NCBI GenBank assembly: GCA_002327445.1
Contig: DCWA01000019.1
Span: forward strand, 138,445-202,444
From: Desulfobacteraceae bacterium UBA2174
GTDB lineage: Bacteria > Desulfobacterota > Desulfobacteria > Desulfobacterales > UBA2174
Reading direction: 5' to 3'
DNA: 64,000 nucleotides
Shown here: in pieces, positions 42,309-51,552 of the stretch
Layout of the letters: every line of letters begins with the position of its first letter
Numbering within the stretch: position 1 is the first letter of the stretch
Program-made: the position numbers and the translations under genes
The notes under the pieces: model-generated
What the model saw: the letters and a program-made list of their open reading frames with translations, nothing else
What the model was told of the DNA's origin: nothing
Database searches by the model: none

Positions 42309-43642
42309 TTTTTCTCCTCGGGTGGAGGGGAGAGGATCTGTTCGATCTCGGCGCCGGCGTCGTGGCCGCGCTCGCAGGCCCGTTCCAAGGCGGCCAGGGC
42401 GTCCTGGCGACGCTGCTGCTTCAGGTACAGCATGCCGAGCCGGTACTGGAACAAGCCGTTGTCCGGCGCGATGTCCACGGCCTGTTCGCAAAAAATGGTC
42501 GTGATCTCGGGATTCTCGCCCTGCCGGTCGAAGAGCCAGCCCAGGGCGCTGAGGGCTTCGGCGTCGCCGGGATTGAGCTTGATGGCCCGCTTGTAGGCCG
42601 CTACGGCCTCCGGAATCGCCTCCAAGGCGAAGAGGCATTCTCCCATGAGGCGCCAGGCGATGGACGACTGGGGATTGAGTTTCGTGGCCGACTCCAGAAA
42701 CGGGCGGGCTTCGCCGGCTTCTCCGGTTTCGAGATGGAGCCTTCCCGTCTGAAACATCACTTCAAAGACGGGTTCACCGATCTGGCTCGCCCGCCGCAGG
42801 TAGTGCAGCGCCTGGGCCCGATCACCGATCATCAGGTGGCTAAGGCCCGTGTTGTACAGCGCCATCACGTCGCCCGGAGCACGCTGAAGGGCCGCCTCGA
42901 AGCTGCGCAGGGCCGCCTCGTAGGCCCCCAGGACCCCGTAGCAGACCCCGAGGCTGTTGTGGACGTTGACATTGTCCGGGTTGAGGAGCAGGGCCTTCTT
43001 GAACTCTTCGATGGCCCCGTTGATGTCGCCGTGCTGGTAGCGCTGGTCGCCGCTGATATTCAGCGAGGTGTCGTCGAAGGCCACGCATCGTCCAGGGCCG
43101 AAAAAAGCGGCATGATCCAGTGCCTTGCGAGCGTTTTCGAGGATCTGGGACTTGGAAAATTGCAGACAGGGGTATTCGGCCACGCCTGCAGAGACGGTTT
43201 CGGTGATCTGCCCGGACAGGGCCGCCATGAGCGTCTCGATCCGGGCCAGGGCCTCCTGGCCACCTAGATCCGGGAGGATGCAGCCGAACAGATCCCAGCC
43301 CAGCCAGCCGCCGACGCCGCCGGTTTCCGCTGCCAGTTGAACCAACTGTTCGGCCACCTGGCAGTGGGAGGCGCTCGCCCGGGGTTGTCCTTCGCCTTCG
43401 GGCGCCGGCACGCCGAGGCGCAGGACCGCAGTGGCGAAGCGATCCAACGGCTCCAGCAGGGCGGTGGCTCGGGTGACGAAGGCGGAGCCCACGAGAATGT
43501 CGGGCATGACCTCGCCGCCGGCGCGGAATTGGGGGTCGGGGAAGATGGCCGTCTGGGCTTCGTGGCGGGCATCGGGCTTGCAGTAGAGAAAATCCCGGGC
43601 GCTGCTGCGGCAAAGCGCCAGCGATTGCACCTGAGGGGTCAT
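42305..43642 (-). CDS. Degenerate GGDEF domain joined to TPR repeats
   Basis: The 445-residue protein has an N-terminal region (~45-220) that aligns with a diguanylate cyclase fold: GWLGWDLFGCILPDLGGQEA takes the place of the GGDEF hairpin, and SAGVAEYPCLQFSKSQILEN, ARKALDHAAFFGPGRCVAFD resemble its C-terminal half. The signature reads GWDLF (115-119), so it should be catalytically dead. From ~225 to 430 there are about six TPR repeats (HNSLGVCYGVLGAYEAALRS, ALYNTGLSHLMIGDRAQALH). It overlaps selA and gmhA by 4 bp each. No substrate or partner is known. Confidence 0.82.
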   Translation of the reverse strand: MTPQVQSLALCRSSARDFLYCKPDARHEAQTAIFPDPQFRAGGEVMPDILVGSAFVTRATALLEPLDRFATAVLRLGVPAPEGEGQPRASASHCQVAEQLVQLAAETGGVGGWLGWDLFGCILPDLGGQEALARIETLMAALSGQITETVSAGVAEYPCLQFSKSQILENARKALDHAAFFGPGRCVAFDDTSLNISGDQRYQHGDINGAIEEFKKALLLNPDNVNVHNSLGVCYGVLGAYEAALRSFEAALQRAPGDVMALYNTGLSHLMIGDRAQALHYLRRASQIGEPVFEVMFQTGRLHLETGEAGEARPFLESATKLNPQSSIAWRLMGECLFALEAIPEAVAAYKRAIKLNPGDAEALSALGWLFDRQGENPEITTIFCEQAVDIAPDNGLFQYRLGMLYLKQQRRQDALAALERACERGHDAGAEIEQILSPPPEEKN

Positions 43643-45081
43643 CTGTCTCGCCTCGCGGTCAAGTTGGCCAAGGCCGATGCGATCAAGGGCAGCTCGTCGT
43701 CGGCCAGGGTGCGCACATCCAGAAGAAGGGTGTCGTTTTCGATGCGGCCGATGATCGGCGGGTCGTTGGCCCGCAGGGCCCGTTCCAGGGCGTCCACCGA
43801 CATGACTTCGGTGCGCAGCCCGACGCACCGGGTGGCGAGGTTGAGCAGGGGCAGAGCGCCTCCGCCGGCCTTGGAGGCGGCGTCCAACACCGTTACCTTC
43901 AACCCGGGCACGCCGAGCGCTTCGATCTGTCCGGCCAGCGCATGGGCCCGGGCGTCCAGGTGGGCGGCGGATGCGGTGAGCATGCGCAAGGTGGGGATCT
44001 GGGCCACCGCCTGATCCGGGTCCCGGTAGAGGCGCAGGGTGGCTTCCAGGGCCGCCAGGGTGAGCTTGTCGATACGCAGGGCCCGGTTGATGGGATTCTG
44101 GCGCACCTTGGCGATGATCTCGGCATTGCCCAGGATGATGCCGGCCTGGGGGCCGCCGAGAAGCTTGTCCCCGCTGAAGGTGACCAGGTCGGCCCCCGTG
44201 GCCACGGCCTGCTGCACCGTGGGCTCGCCTGGCAGCCCGAAGGCGGAAAGATCCATGAAGTTGCCCGATCCCAGGTCGTTCATCACCGGGATGCCGTGCT
44301 CCCGGCCCAACGCCACCATCTCGGCCAGCGGCACCTCGGCGGTGAAACCCACCATGGCGTAGTTGCTCGTGTGCACCTTGAGCAGCAGGGCGGTCTCGGG
44401 ACCGATGGCATTGACGTAGTCGCGCAGGTGGGTGCGGTTGGTGGTGCCCACTTCCCTGAGAATGGCCCCGCTCTTGGCCATGACGTCCGGAATGCGAAAC
44501 GATCCGCCGATTTCCACCAGTTCGCCGCGGGAAACGATCACCTGGCGTCCGGCGGCGATCGTTTCCAGGCACAAGAGCACGGCCGCGGCGTTGTTGTTGA
44601 CCACCATGGCAGCTTCGGCGCCGGTGATTTCGCACAGGATGTCGTGGACCGCGGTGTATCTGGACCCGCGGCGCCCCTTGGCCAGGTCGTATTCGAGGTT
44701 GGAGTAGCGCCGCGCCACCTGGCAGAGATTTTCCACCGCCGCCTCGGCCAGGAGACTGCGGCCGAGGTTGGTGTGGACCACGATGCCGGTGGCGTTGATG
44801 GCGCGGCGCAGGCGGTAGCGCAGGGCTTGGGCGGTGAACGTGCGCATTTGCGCGAGGACCGCTTCGGGCGCCAGGGCCGCCGGATCCACCGGCCGGCCGG
44901 CCATGATGGCGGTTCTCAAATCGGCCACGGCCTGTCGCGCCGCGCGGGTCACCAGGATCGGCGGCGCGGCGGCCAGCCATTCATCCGTGCGGGTGGCCGC
45001 CAGCAGTTGATCGATGGCCGGAAGCTGACGCAAAAGATGTTGCCGGGTTTCGCCGGGTGCTTCGGTGGGCGGACGGGTCAT
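43639..45081 (-). CDS. selA: L-seryl-tRNA(Sec) selenium transferase
   Basis: This 480-residue PLP enzyme has INATGIVVHTNLGRSLLAEA, MVVNNNAAAVLLCLETIAAG and the PLP-lysine region FSGDKLLGGPQAGIILG. It converts seryl-tRNA(Sec) to selenocysteyl-tRNA. The ATG at 45081 has AGGA seven bases upstream. Selenium use is confirmed within the same window by the UGA-containing peroxiredoxin at 60980. No selB, selD or tRNA(Sec) gene is visible here. Confidence 0.97.
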   Translation of the reverse strand: MTRPPTEAPGETRQHLLRQLPAIDQLLAATRTDEWLAAAPPILVTRAARQAVADLRTAIMAGRPVDPAALAPEAVLAQMRTFTAQALRYRLRRAINATGIVVHTNLGRSLLAEAAVENLCQVARRYSNLEYDLAKGRRGSRYTAVHDILCEITGAEAAMVVNNNAAAVLLCLETIAAGRQVIVSRGELVEIGGSFRIPDVMAKSGAILREVGTTNRTHLRDYVNAIGPETALLLKVHTSNYAMVGFTAEVPLAEMVALGREHGIPVMNDLGSGNFMDLSAFGLPGEPTVQQAVATGADLVTFSGDKLLGGPQAGIILGNAEIIAKVRQNPINRALRIDKLTLAALEATLRLYRDPDQAVAQIPTLRMLTASAAHLDARAHALAGQIEALGVPGLKVTVLDAASKAGGGALPLLNLATRCVGLRTEVMSVDALERALRANDPPIIGRIENDTLLLDVRTLADDELPLIASALANLTARRDR

Positions 45082-45195
45082 GAGCAATTCCTGGTGTCAA
45101 AGGTGGCGCTCTCCAGAGAAAGCGTCTCGTAAAATCGGAATTTCATACCATCTGTGTCCACATTCTGGCAACCGCTTTGTCCGCCGCCGCCGGGG

Positions 45196-46755
45196 TCAAC
45201 CCGGGTATCCCGTAATCCGGCGGATTTCCTTGTAGAGCGGCTTCAGACGGCGGTACAGCTTCAAATAGACCCCGCGGTACAGGGCGTCGTAGCGGGCATG
45301 GCGCTCGGGGTCCGGCTCGAAGACGTCCCGGATGCGGGTCATGGCGGCCACGGCCCGATGGATATCGGCGTGCACGCCCAGGCCCACGGCCAGGTCGATG
45401 GCCGCGCCGAGGCCCGAGGTGTCGTAGATCCGGGGCCGGGCCGCCGGGAGGCCGAAAACGTCGGCGGTGGCCTGCATGGCCTGGCGGCTCTGGCTGCCGC
45501 CGCCGGATACCCGCAGTTCGGTGACGGGGATCCGGGTGCGCCGTTCGATGCGCTCCTTGCCCTCGCGCAGGGCATAGGCGAGTCCTTCGAGAATCGCCCG
45601 GTAGAGGTGTCCCCGGGTGTGCACGTCGCCGAAACCGATCACCGCCCCCTTGGCCTCCGGTCCGGGCGACTTGAGGCCCGGGGACCAGTAAGGCTGGAGC
45701 ACCAGCCCCATGCTCCCCGGAGGAATGTCGGCGATCATGCGGTCGAACAGCTCCTCGGCGGCGATGTGCTCCATCCGGGCGGCCTGTTCCTCAAGCTGGC
45801 CGAACTGTTTCTTGAACCAACCGACCATCCAGTAGCCCCGGTAGATCATGACCTCGAGGCTGTAGCGTCCCGGCGCGGCCGACGGGTAGGGGGGCAGCAG
45901 GCGCACGGGTTCCACATAGCGGGCGCTGGTGACGTTGATGGTGGCCGTGGTGCCATAGCTCAGACAGCCCACATGGGGCTCGATGCCGCCGCTGCCGATC
46001 ACCTCGCAGGCCTTGTCCGCCGCGGCGGCCACCACCGGCAGGCCGGCCGGAATGCCGGTTTCGGCGGCGGCGGCGGCCGTGATCTGGCCCATCACCGCCG
46101 TGGGCGGCACCAATTCGGGCAGCAGGTCCGGAGAGATGCCGATGGCCTGCCATTTCCAGTCCCGGGACGGTGCCCAGGCGAAGCGCTTGTAGTCGAAGGG
46201 GAGGTAGGCGACGATGCTGGCGGCGGAGTCGACGAAGCGGCCGGTCAAGCGCCAGTTGAGGTATCCGGAAAGCAGAAGGTACTTGCGGGTCTGGGCCCAG
46301 ATTTCGGGCTGGTGCATGCGGATCCAGTTGGATTCGGCCTCGGACCGGAAATATGAGATGGTGTCGCTGAGTCCGAGGAGCCGGAACGCCATTCCCCATA
46401 AACCCGCCAACGGCGGCAAGTCATAGGTGCGCCGCTGGTCGAGCCAGACGATGGCGGGCCGCAGGGGCCGGCCGGATGCATCCAGGTTGATCACCGTGCT
46501 GCGCTGGGTGGTCACCGCCACCCCGGCGATGCGTTCCCGCAGCGAGACGTCATCCTGCCAAAGACCCTGGCAGGCGGTGCACAGGGCCTGCCAGAAGACT
46601 TCCGGATCCTGCTCGGCCCACCCCGGCCGGGGGATGACATAGGGCTCGAAAACCACCTGGCGGCGGCCAATCAGCCGGCCGGCGGGGTCGAAGACCAGGG
46701 CCTTGAGGCTCTGGGTGCCGTTGTCGATGGCCAGCAGCAAATCCTTGTGGTTCAT
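45196..46755 (-). CDS. FGGY-family carbohydrate kinase
   Basis: The 519-residue sugar kinase has the N-terminal phosphate loop LLLAIDNGTQSLKALVFD, a typical second-domain region (GCLSYGTTATINVTS) and ELRVSGGGSQSRQAMQATAD in the C-domain. It phosphorylates a polyol or sugar; glycerol, dihydroxyacetone, xylulose and related compounds are all possible. The downstream-facing neighbours (alkyl-DHAP-synthase-like and G3P dehydrogenase) favour a three-carbon substrate (inference). Confidence 0.88.
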   Translation of the reverse strand: MNHKDLLLAIDNGTQSLKALVFDPAGRLIGRRQVVFEPYVIPRPGWAEQDPEVFWQALCTACQGLWQDDVSLRERIAGVAVTTQRSTVINLDASGRPLRPAIVWLDQRRTYDLPPLAGLWGMAFRLLGLSDTISYFRSEAESNWIRMHQPEIWAQTRKYLLLSGYLNWRLTGRFVDSAASIVAYLPFDYKRFAWAPSRDWKWQAIGISPDLLPELVPPTAVMGQITAAAAAETGIPAGLPVVAAAADKACEVIGSGGIEPHVGCLSYGTTATINVTSARYVEPVRLLPPYPSAAPGRYSLEVMIYRGYWMVGWFKKQFGQLEEQAARMEHIAAEELFDRMIADIPPGSMGLVLQPYWSPGLKSPGPEAKGAVIGFGDVHTRGHLYRAILEGLAYALREGKERIERRTRIPVTELRVSGGGSQSRQAMQATADVFGLPAARPRIYDTSGLGAAIDLAVGLGVHADIHRAVAAMTRIRDVFEPDPERHARYDALYRGVYLKLYRRLKPLYKEIRRITGYPG

Positions 46756-46865
46756 TGCCGACGCTCGAATTTCGAAATGTGAGAAAGCGATTTGTCCAAG
46801 GCGGTGGTCGGACGGGTCCGACCAAAAACCGCTGTCCGGGAGTTTTTCATGGTTTCATACCGCTT

Positions 46866-48557
46866 TCAATCCAACCCCAGCGTTCCCCCTGGATTCATGA
46901 TGCCGTGGGGGTCGAAGTGGCGCTTGAGGGCCCGCAGCACCGCCATCTGCTCCGGCCCCAGGTGCATTTCCATCCAGGGGGCCATGATCCGGCCGACGCC
47001 GTGATGGTGGCTCAGGCTGCCGCCGCTGGCGGCGATACGGCCGATGATTCCCCGGTGAAAGGCGGTAAAATCCGCCAAATCCCCGGGGCGTGTGATGAAA
47101 ATGAAATACAGGTTCGTCCCCTGGGGATAAAAGTGGGAAGCGTGGGTCATGCAGATGGTGCCGGGGCGCCGCTTGATAAAGGCGCGCACCTGCCGATAGA
47201 CCTCGTCGAGCCGGTCCCAGGGGACGGCGGTTTCCAGGGTGTCGATGGCAATGCCGAAATCGGCGAGGTCCTCGCGCAGGTACGGGTCGGTAAACCGGCC
47301 GCGGGCCCAGCGTGCCACCGGGTATCCGGTGAGGTAGAATCCGCCGTGGCGACTCCCGATGCGGCGGGCCTGGCGCCGGATGTTGGCGGCGAAATCTGCC
47401 TGCCCGTCGGCCTGGCCGAGCATCAGGCAGCGCCTGCCGGCGATGAAGCCGCGCCGGGCGAGCAGCCGGTCGAGCCAGGGATGGTCGATGCCGTAAAGCT
47501 TCAGGGCCACGTCGGTCTCCTCCCCGTCGGAGATGCGCAACACCGAGGGGAGGCCGAACTCGCCCTGGGCGATGGCCCGGGCCGCGGCCACCGCCCGGGG
47601 CCAGGAGGGGAACAGGAAGCTGAAGCGGCGCCGGTTTTCGGGCCGATGGCGAAACACCTTGAGGGTGGCGGCCACCATGACCCCGAAGCAACCCTCGCTC
47701 CCCTTGAGCATGTCGTTGACCTTGGGGCCGGTGGCCGCGGCGGGGTAGGGCAGGGTGCGAATCTCGCCGGCCGGGGTGACGAAGTGCTGGCTGACCACCA
47801 GGTCGGCGGCGTCCCCGTAGTACGAAGACTGCTGGCCGGCGCCCAGGGCCGCGATCCAGCCCCCCACGGTGGAATACTCGAAACTCTGGGGAAAGTGGCC
47901 GCCGGTGTAGCGGGCGGCGGCGCCGTAGCGCTCCGGGGCCTCGTTCAGGGCGCGCTCGTAGGCCGGGCCGAGGATCCCGGGCTCCACCGTCACGGTCCGG
48001 TTGGTTTCGTTGAAGGCCAGGATGCGGTGCATGTGGGTGGCCAGGGCCAGGGTCACGCCGCCGCCCACGGCCTGAAGGCCCAGGGTCACCGAGCTGCCGC
48101 CGCCGTAAACCCGCAACGGGATCCGCTGACGGTGGCAGAAGGCCACCACGGCCCGCACGTCGTCGGCGTGCCGGGGGTGGACCACCAGGTCCGGGACGGG
48201 CCCGGGATCCTGCCGGCGCAGGCGAATGGCCTCTTCCAGGGTTTGGCCGGTACCGTAGCGAACCCGGCTGAAATCGTCTCCGGCGATGTTGGCGTCTCCG
48301 ACGATGCGCGCCAATGCCTCGACCTGATCGGTTTTGAGGCGGCGGGGCGAGGGGCAGCGTACCGGGGCGTCGCCGGTGTCGCGGGGCTGCGCAAAATCCT
48401 GGTCCGTCAATGCCAGGCGCGCCTTGAGCAGTTTGTAGAGCCGGGCGTTGGGGTGCTTGAAGGCGTTCGGGGCGCCCCATTTGAAGATCGCCCGATAGGT
48501 GCCCGGTTGGGGTGGGCTGTCGCGCCAGGCTGGGGTGAAGGTGGAAGAGGGGGGCAT
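46866..48557 (-). CDS. Alkyldihydroxyacetonephosphate synthase-like FAD protein
   Basis: The 563-residue FAD-binding type-4 protein has PDLVVHPRHADDVRAVVAFC and the FAD loop LRVYGGGSSVTLGLQAVGGG. YSTVGGWIAALGAGQQSSYY, MTHASHFYPQGTNLYFIF and LSHHHGVGRIM follow, all hallmarks of alkyl-DHAP synthase. In eukaryotes this enzyme exchanges the acyl chain of acyl-DHAP for a fatty alcohol, giving the ether bond; bacterial homologues may do this or act on related lipids. It is transcribed with the kinase 110 bp downstream and the G3P dehydrogenase ~180 bp upstream. Confidence 0.88.
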   Translation of the reverse strand: MPPSSTFTPAWRDSPPQPGTYRAIFKWGAPNAFKHPNARLYKLLKARLALTDQDFAQPRDTGDAPVRCPSPRRLKTDQVEALARIVGDANIAGDDFSRVRYGTGQTLEEAIRLRRQDPGPVPDLVVHPRHADDVRAVVAFCHRQRIPLRVYGGGSSVTLGLQAVGGGVTLALATHMHRILAFNETNRTVTVEPGILGPAYERALNEAPERYGAAARYTGGHFPQSFEYSTVGGWIAALGAGQQSSYYGDAADLVVSQHFVTPAGEIRTLPYPAAATGPKVNDMLKGSEGCFGVMVAATLKVFRHRPENRRRFSFLFPSWPRAVAAARAIAQGEFGLPSVLRISDGEETDVALKLYGIDHPWLDRLLARRGFIAGRRCLMLGQADGQADFAANIRRQARRIGSRHGGFYLTGYPVARWARGRFTDPYLREDLADFGIAIDTLETAVPWDRLDEVYRQVRAFIKRRPGTICMTHASHFYPQGTNLYFIFITRPGDLADFTAFHRGIIGRIAASGGSLSHHHGVGRIMAPWMEMHLGPEQMAVLRALKRHFDPHGIMNPGGTLGLD

Positions 48558-48570
48558 GGGTTGGCCTTTA

Positions 48571-48644
48571 TGAGTGACTAAAGTTACGAGTGACTAAAAT
48601 GACTAAAGTGACGAATGACTAAAATTACGGGTGGCTAAGGTGAC
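48571..48644. repeat. Tandem-like repeat cluster, copy 2 (GTGACTAAAGT type)
   Basis: At least five imperfect units of GTGACTAAAGTTACGA in direct order. Related copies occur at 36625-36740. It lies in the gap between the G3P dehydrogenase and alkyl-DHAP-synthase genes, and no gene is present. Confidence 0.7.
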
Positions 48645-48739
48645 GATGTTGCGGTTGCGAGGGAGGGGAAATCAAGGGAACTGGGCAGCCTCCTTCTCGC
48701 CCGCTGCGGATCGATTTGGGAAACGGGTCCCGGGGGCCT

Positions 48740-50290
48740 CTATCCCGGGCGGCAGTATTGGCGCCAGTACGCCAGATAGGCCGATTCCTCGGCCTGCCAG
48801 CGCGCATCGTCCCAGCCGAGGGCCGGTTGGCACAAGCGGCGGATGCGGGGGAGAAAATCCTTTCCCCCCTCGGGCAGGAGCAGCCCCAGACGGACCCGGC
48901 GCAGCAGGAGGTCGGTGAGGTGGCGCACCTGCTCGTTGCGGGCCGCATGGGCCAACTCGGCCCAAAAAGTGCGGGTCGCCCCGACGGGCGACAGGTCGTC
49001 CATGGTGGCGTTCGCCACGATATCGGCGGCCGCCGGTCCGTAGCGGCCCGCCAGGCGCCGCCGAGCCTCCGGATCGAGACCCGCGGCCTCCCGGGCGTCG
49101 ATCCTGCCCGGTGCCAGGGCCGTCCAGACCGACCGCCGCCGCGAAGCCCGGGGCAGCCACGGCGCGGCGGCGGCCAGGGCGTCGCGGGCCAGGCACCGGA
49201 AGGTGGTCAGCTTGCCGCCGGTGACGGTGACCAGGCCGTTTTCGACCCAGACCACGTGTTCGCGCGATTCGTCCGAAGGCGGTCGGTCGCCCCGGCCCAC
49301 CACCGGCCGGACCCCGGTCTGGATGCTGAGGATGTCCTCGATGCCGATGTCTCTGCCAGGCGCAATGTGGTTGACCGCCGCCAACAGGTAGGCGATTTCG
49401 GCGCTGTCCGCCCGTGGTTCGGCGTCGAGAGCCTGGCGGTGGTCCAGGTCGGTGGTGCCCACCAGGACCGCGTTTTCCCAGGGAAGAACGAACACACCGC
49501 GGCCGTCTGCCGGATGGGCGAAACTGACGGCCCCCGGCAGGGGAAGGGTCGGGGCCGACAGGACGAGGTGACTGCCGCGCAGGGGGCGCAGGTGCAATTT
49601 GGCGTGGGGCAGCGGGCCGAACTGACCGGCCTGGACCCCGGTGGCGTTGACCACCGCGCCGGCCTGCAGACACCGCTCGATCTCCGCTTCCCCGTCGCGG
49701 ACCGCCACCGCGGCGATGCGCCCCGCGCGGTCGCGCTCCAATGCTTCCACCTGGGTGTAGTTGAGGGCCGTGCCGCCGAAAGCCCGGGCCGCTTCGATCA
49801 GGCGCAGCACCAGCCGGGCGTCGTCGGTCCGGGCGTCCTCGAATCGGTAGGCCCCCAGGAGCGCGCGGCATCGGAGGCCGGGAAAGGTGGCGGTGAACTC
49901 GGCGCGGCGCAGATAGCGGTGGGTCCGCCGGCCGGCGATCAGGTCGTAGAGATTCAACCCGATGTGCATGGCGGCACGCCCCGGGGGCTGGCCATGGTAC
50001 AGGGGCACGAAGAAGGTCAACGGATCCACCAGCCCCGGCGCCTTGGCCAGAAGCGTCTCGCGGGCCAGCACCGCGCTGCGGGTCAGGGCGAAGCGGCCCT
50101 GGCGCAGGTAGCGCAACCCCCCGTGGACCAGCTTGGAGCTGCGGCTGGAAGTGCCCCAGGCATAGTCGCGGCTCTCGAGCAGCAAGGAACGCATGCCGCG
50201 GCGGGCCGCTTCGAGGAGCACCGCGGCGCCGGTGATCCCGCCGCCGATGACGATCAGGTCCCAGTGATCTGGCAGGTCGGAAAGCTTCAT
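48740..50290 (-). CDS. glpD: Glycerol-3-phosphate dehydrogenase (FAD, GlpD family)
   Basis: From the ATG at 50290 (MKLSDLPDHWDLIVIGGGIT) the product is 516 residues. AGGA precedes it; an in-frame GTG at 50347 is less likely. The dinucleotide-binding motif is VIGGGITGAAVLLEAARRG, and RSSKLVHGGLRYLRQG, RPLRGSHLVLS and VTVTGGKLTTFR are GlpD signatures. A C-terminal DAO_C domain is present. It oxidises G3P to DHAP, which is the precursor for the alkyl-DHAP synthase reaction encoded next to it. Confidence 0.93.
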   Translation of the reverse strand: MKLSDLPDHWDLIVIGGGITGAAVLLEAARRGMRSLLLESRDYAWGTSSRSSKLVHGGLRYLRQGRFALTRSAVLARETLLAKAPGLVDPLTFFVPLYHGQPPGRAAMHIGLNLYDLIAGRRTHRYLRRAEFTATFPGLRCRALLGAYRFEDARTDDARLVLRLIEAARAFGGTALNYTQVEALERDRAGRIAAVAVRDGEAEIERCLQAGAVVNATGVQAGQFGPLPHAKLHLRPLRGSHLVLSAPTLPLPGAVSFAHPADGRGVFVLPWENAVLVGTTDLDHRQALDAEPRADSAEIAYLLAAVNHIAPGRDIGIEDILSIQTGVRPVVGRGDRPPSDESREHVVWVENGLVTVTGGKLTTFRCLARDALAAAAPWLPRASRRRSVWTALAPGRIDAREAAGLDPEARRRLAGRYGPAAADIVANATMDDLSPVGATRTFWAELAHAARNEQVRHLTDLLLRRVRLGLLLPEGGKDFLPRIRRLCQPALGWDDARWQAEESAYLAYWRQYCRPG

Positions 50291-50465
50291 GTCGGTCCTG
50301 CGCCCAGAAAGCCGGCTGAAGTGGAATGGTTCGTTTTCCATACCCACCCGGCGCCTCGGGCGTCAAGGGGCGCCGATGCGGATTGAGGCGTGGATTTTGA
50401 ATCCGATTTCGTCTATGCTCACCGCCCGTAAAAACCACCTGCTGTGATCTGCAAGAAAGGTCGCC

Positions 50466-51548
50466 ATGTCACCACGACGATTTGAATCTATTCTCGTTAC
50501 GGGAGGTTGCGGGTTCATCGGCGCCAACTTCATCCGCTACCTATTGGAGCGCTCCGGTTACGGGGGCCGGGTGGTCAACGTGGACAAGCTCACCTACGCG
50601 GGCAACCCGGAAAATCTCGACGGCCTGTCCGAGCGCTTCGGCCGCCGCTACGGCTTCGTGCAGGCGGATATCTGCGATGCGGACGCGATGGCGGACGCCT
50701 TTGCCTGCTGGGAAGTGGACGCCGTGTGCCACTTCGCCGCGGAGTCCCATGTGGACCGCAGCATCGTCGCCCCGGACGCCTTCGTGCGCACCAACGTCAA
50801 CGGCACCTTCACCCTGCTGGAGGCGGCCCGCCGGCACGGGGAGCGCCTGGTTCTGTTTCACCACGTCAGCACCGACGAGGTTTTCGGTTCCCTGGGCGTG
50901 GAGGGCTACTTCACCGAATCCACGCCCTACGATCCGTCCAGCCCCTACTCGGCCTCCAAGGCGGCCTCGGACCACCTGGTGCGGGCCTACGGGCGCACGT
51001 ACCGCCTGCCGGTGACGGTGTCCAACTGCTCCAACAACTACGGGCCTTACCAGTTCCCCGAAAAGCTCATCCCGCTGATGATTCTCAACGCCGTGGAGGG
51101 CAAGCCGCTGCCGGTCTATGGCGATGGGGGCAACGTGCGCGACTGGCTCTTCGTCGAGGACCACTGCCGGGCGATCTGGTCCGTGATGCAGTCCGGGCGG
51201 ATCGGGGAGACCTACAACATCGGCGGCCGCAGCGAGCGCAACAACTTGCAGGTGGTGGAAGCCCTCTGCGATCTCGTCGACGGGCGCTGCCCGACCCTGG
51301 ACCGGGCACGGCGGGCCCTGATCACCTTCGTGACCGACCGGCCGGGACATGACCGGCGCTACGCCATCGACTGCGCCAAGATCGAAAATGAACTCGGTTG
51401 GCATCCGGCGGTCACCTTCGAGGAGGGGCTGGCCCAGACCATCGACTGGTACCTTGCCAACGGGGATTGGACTCGCCGGGTTCGCAGCGGCGCCTACCGG
51501 CAATGGATCGACCAGCAATACGGGCCGCGGCCCGATGCCGACGGATGA
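50466..51548 (+). CDS. rfbB: dTDP-glucose 4,6-dehydratase
   Basis: This 360-residue extended short-chain dehydrogenase has the NAD motif ILVTGGCGFIGANFIRYLL. It also carries CHFAAESHVDRSI, the catalytic HVSTDEVFGSLG, the YSASK pair (YxxxK) and SNCSNNYGPYQFPEKLIPL. It produces dTDP-4-keto-6-deoxyglucose for cell-surface polysaccharide. No other rfb genes are adjacent. The next gene, pyrF, starts 4 bp after its stop. Confidence 0.97.
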   Translation: MSPRRFESILVTGGCGFIGANFIRYLLERSGYGGRVVNVDKLTYAGNPENLDGLSERFGRRYGFVQADICDADAMADAFACWEVDAVCHFAAESHVDRSIVAPDAFVRTNVNGTFTLLEAARRHGERLVLFHHVSTDEVFGSLGVEGYFTESTPYDPSSPYSASKAASDHLVRAYGRTYRLPVTVSNCSNNYGPYQFPEKLIPLMILNAVEGKPLPVYGDGGNVRDWLFVEDHCRAIWSVMQSGRIGETYNIGGRSERNNLQVVEALCDLVDGRCPTLDRARRALITFVTDRPGHDRRYAIDCAKIENELGWHPAVTFEEGLAQTIDWYLANGDWTRRVRSGAYRQWIDQQYGPRPDADG

Positions 51549-51552
51549 GGCC

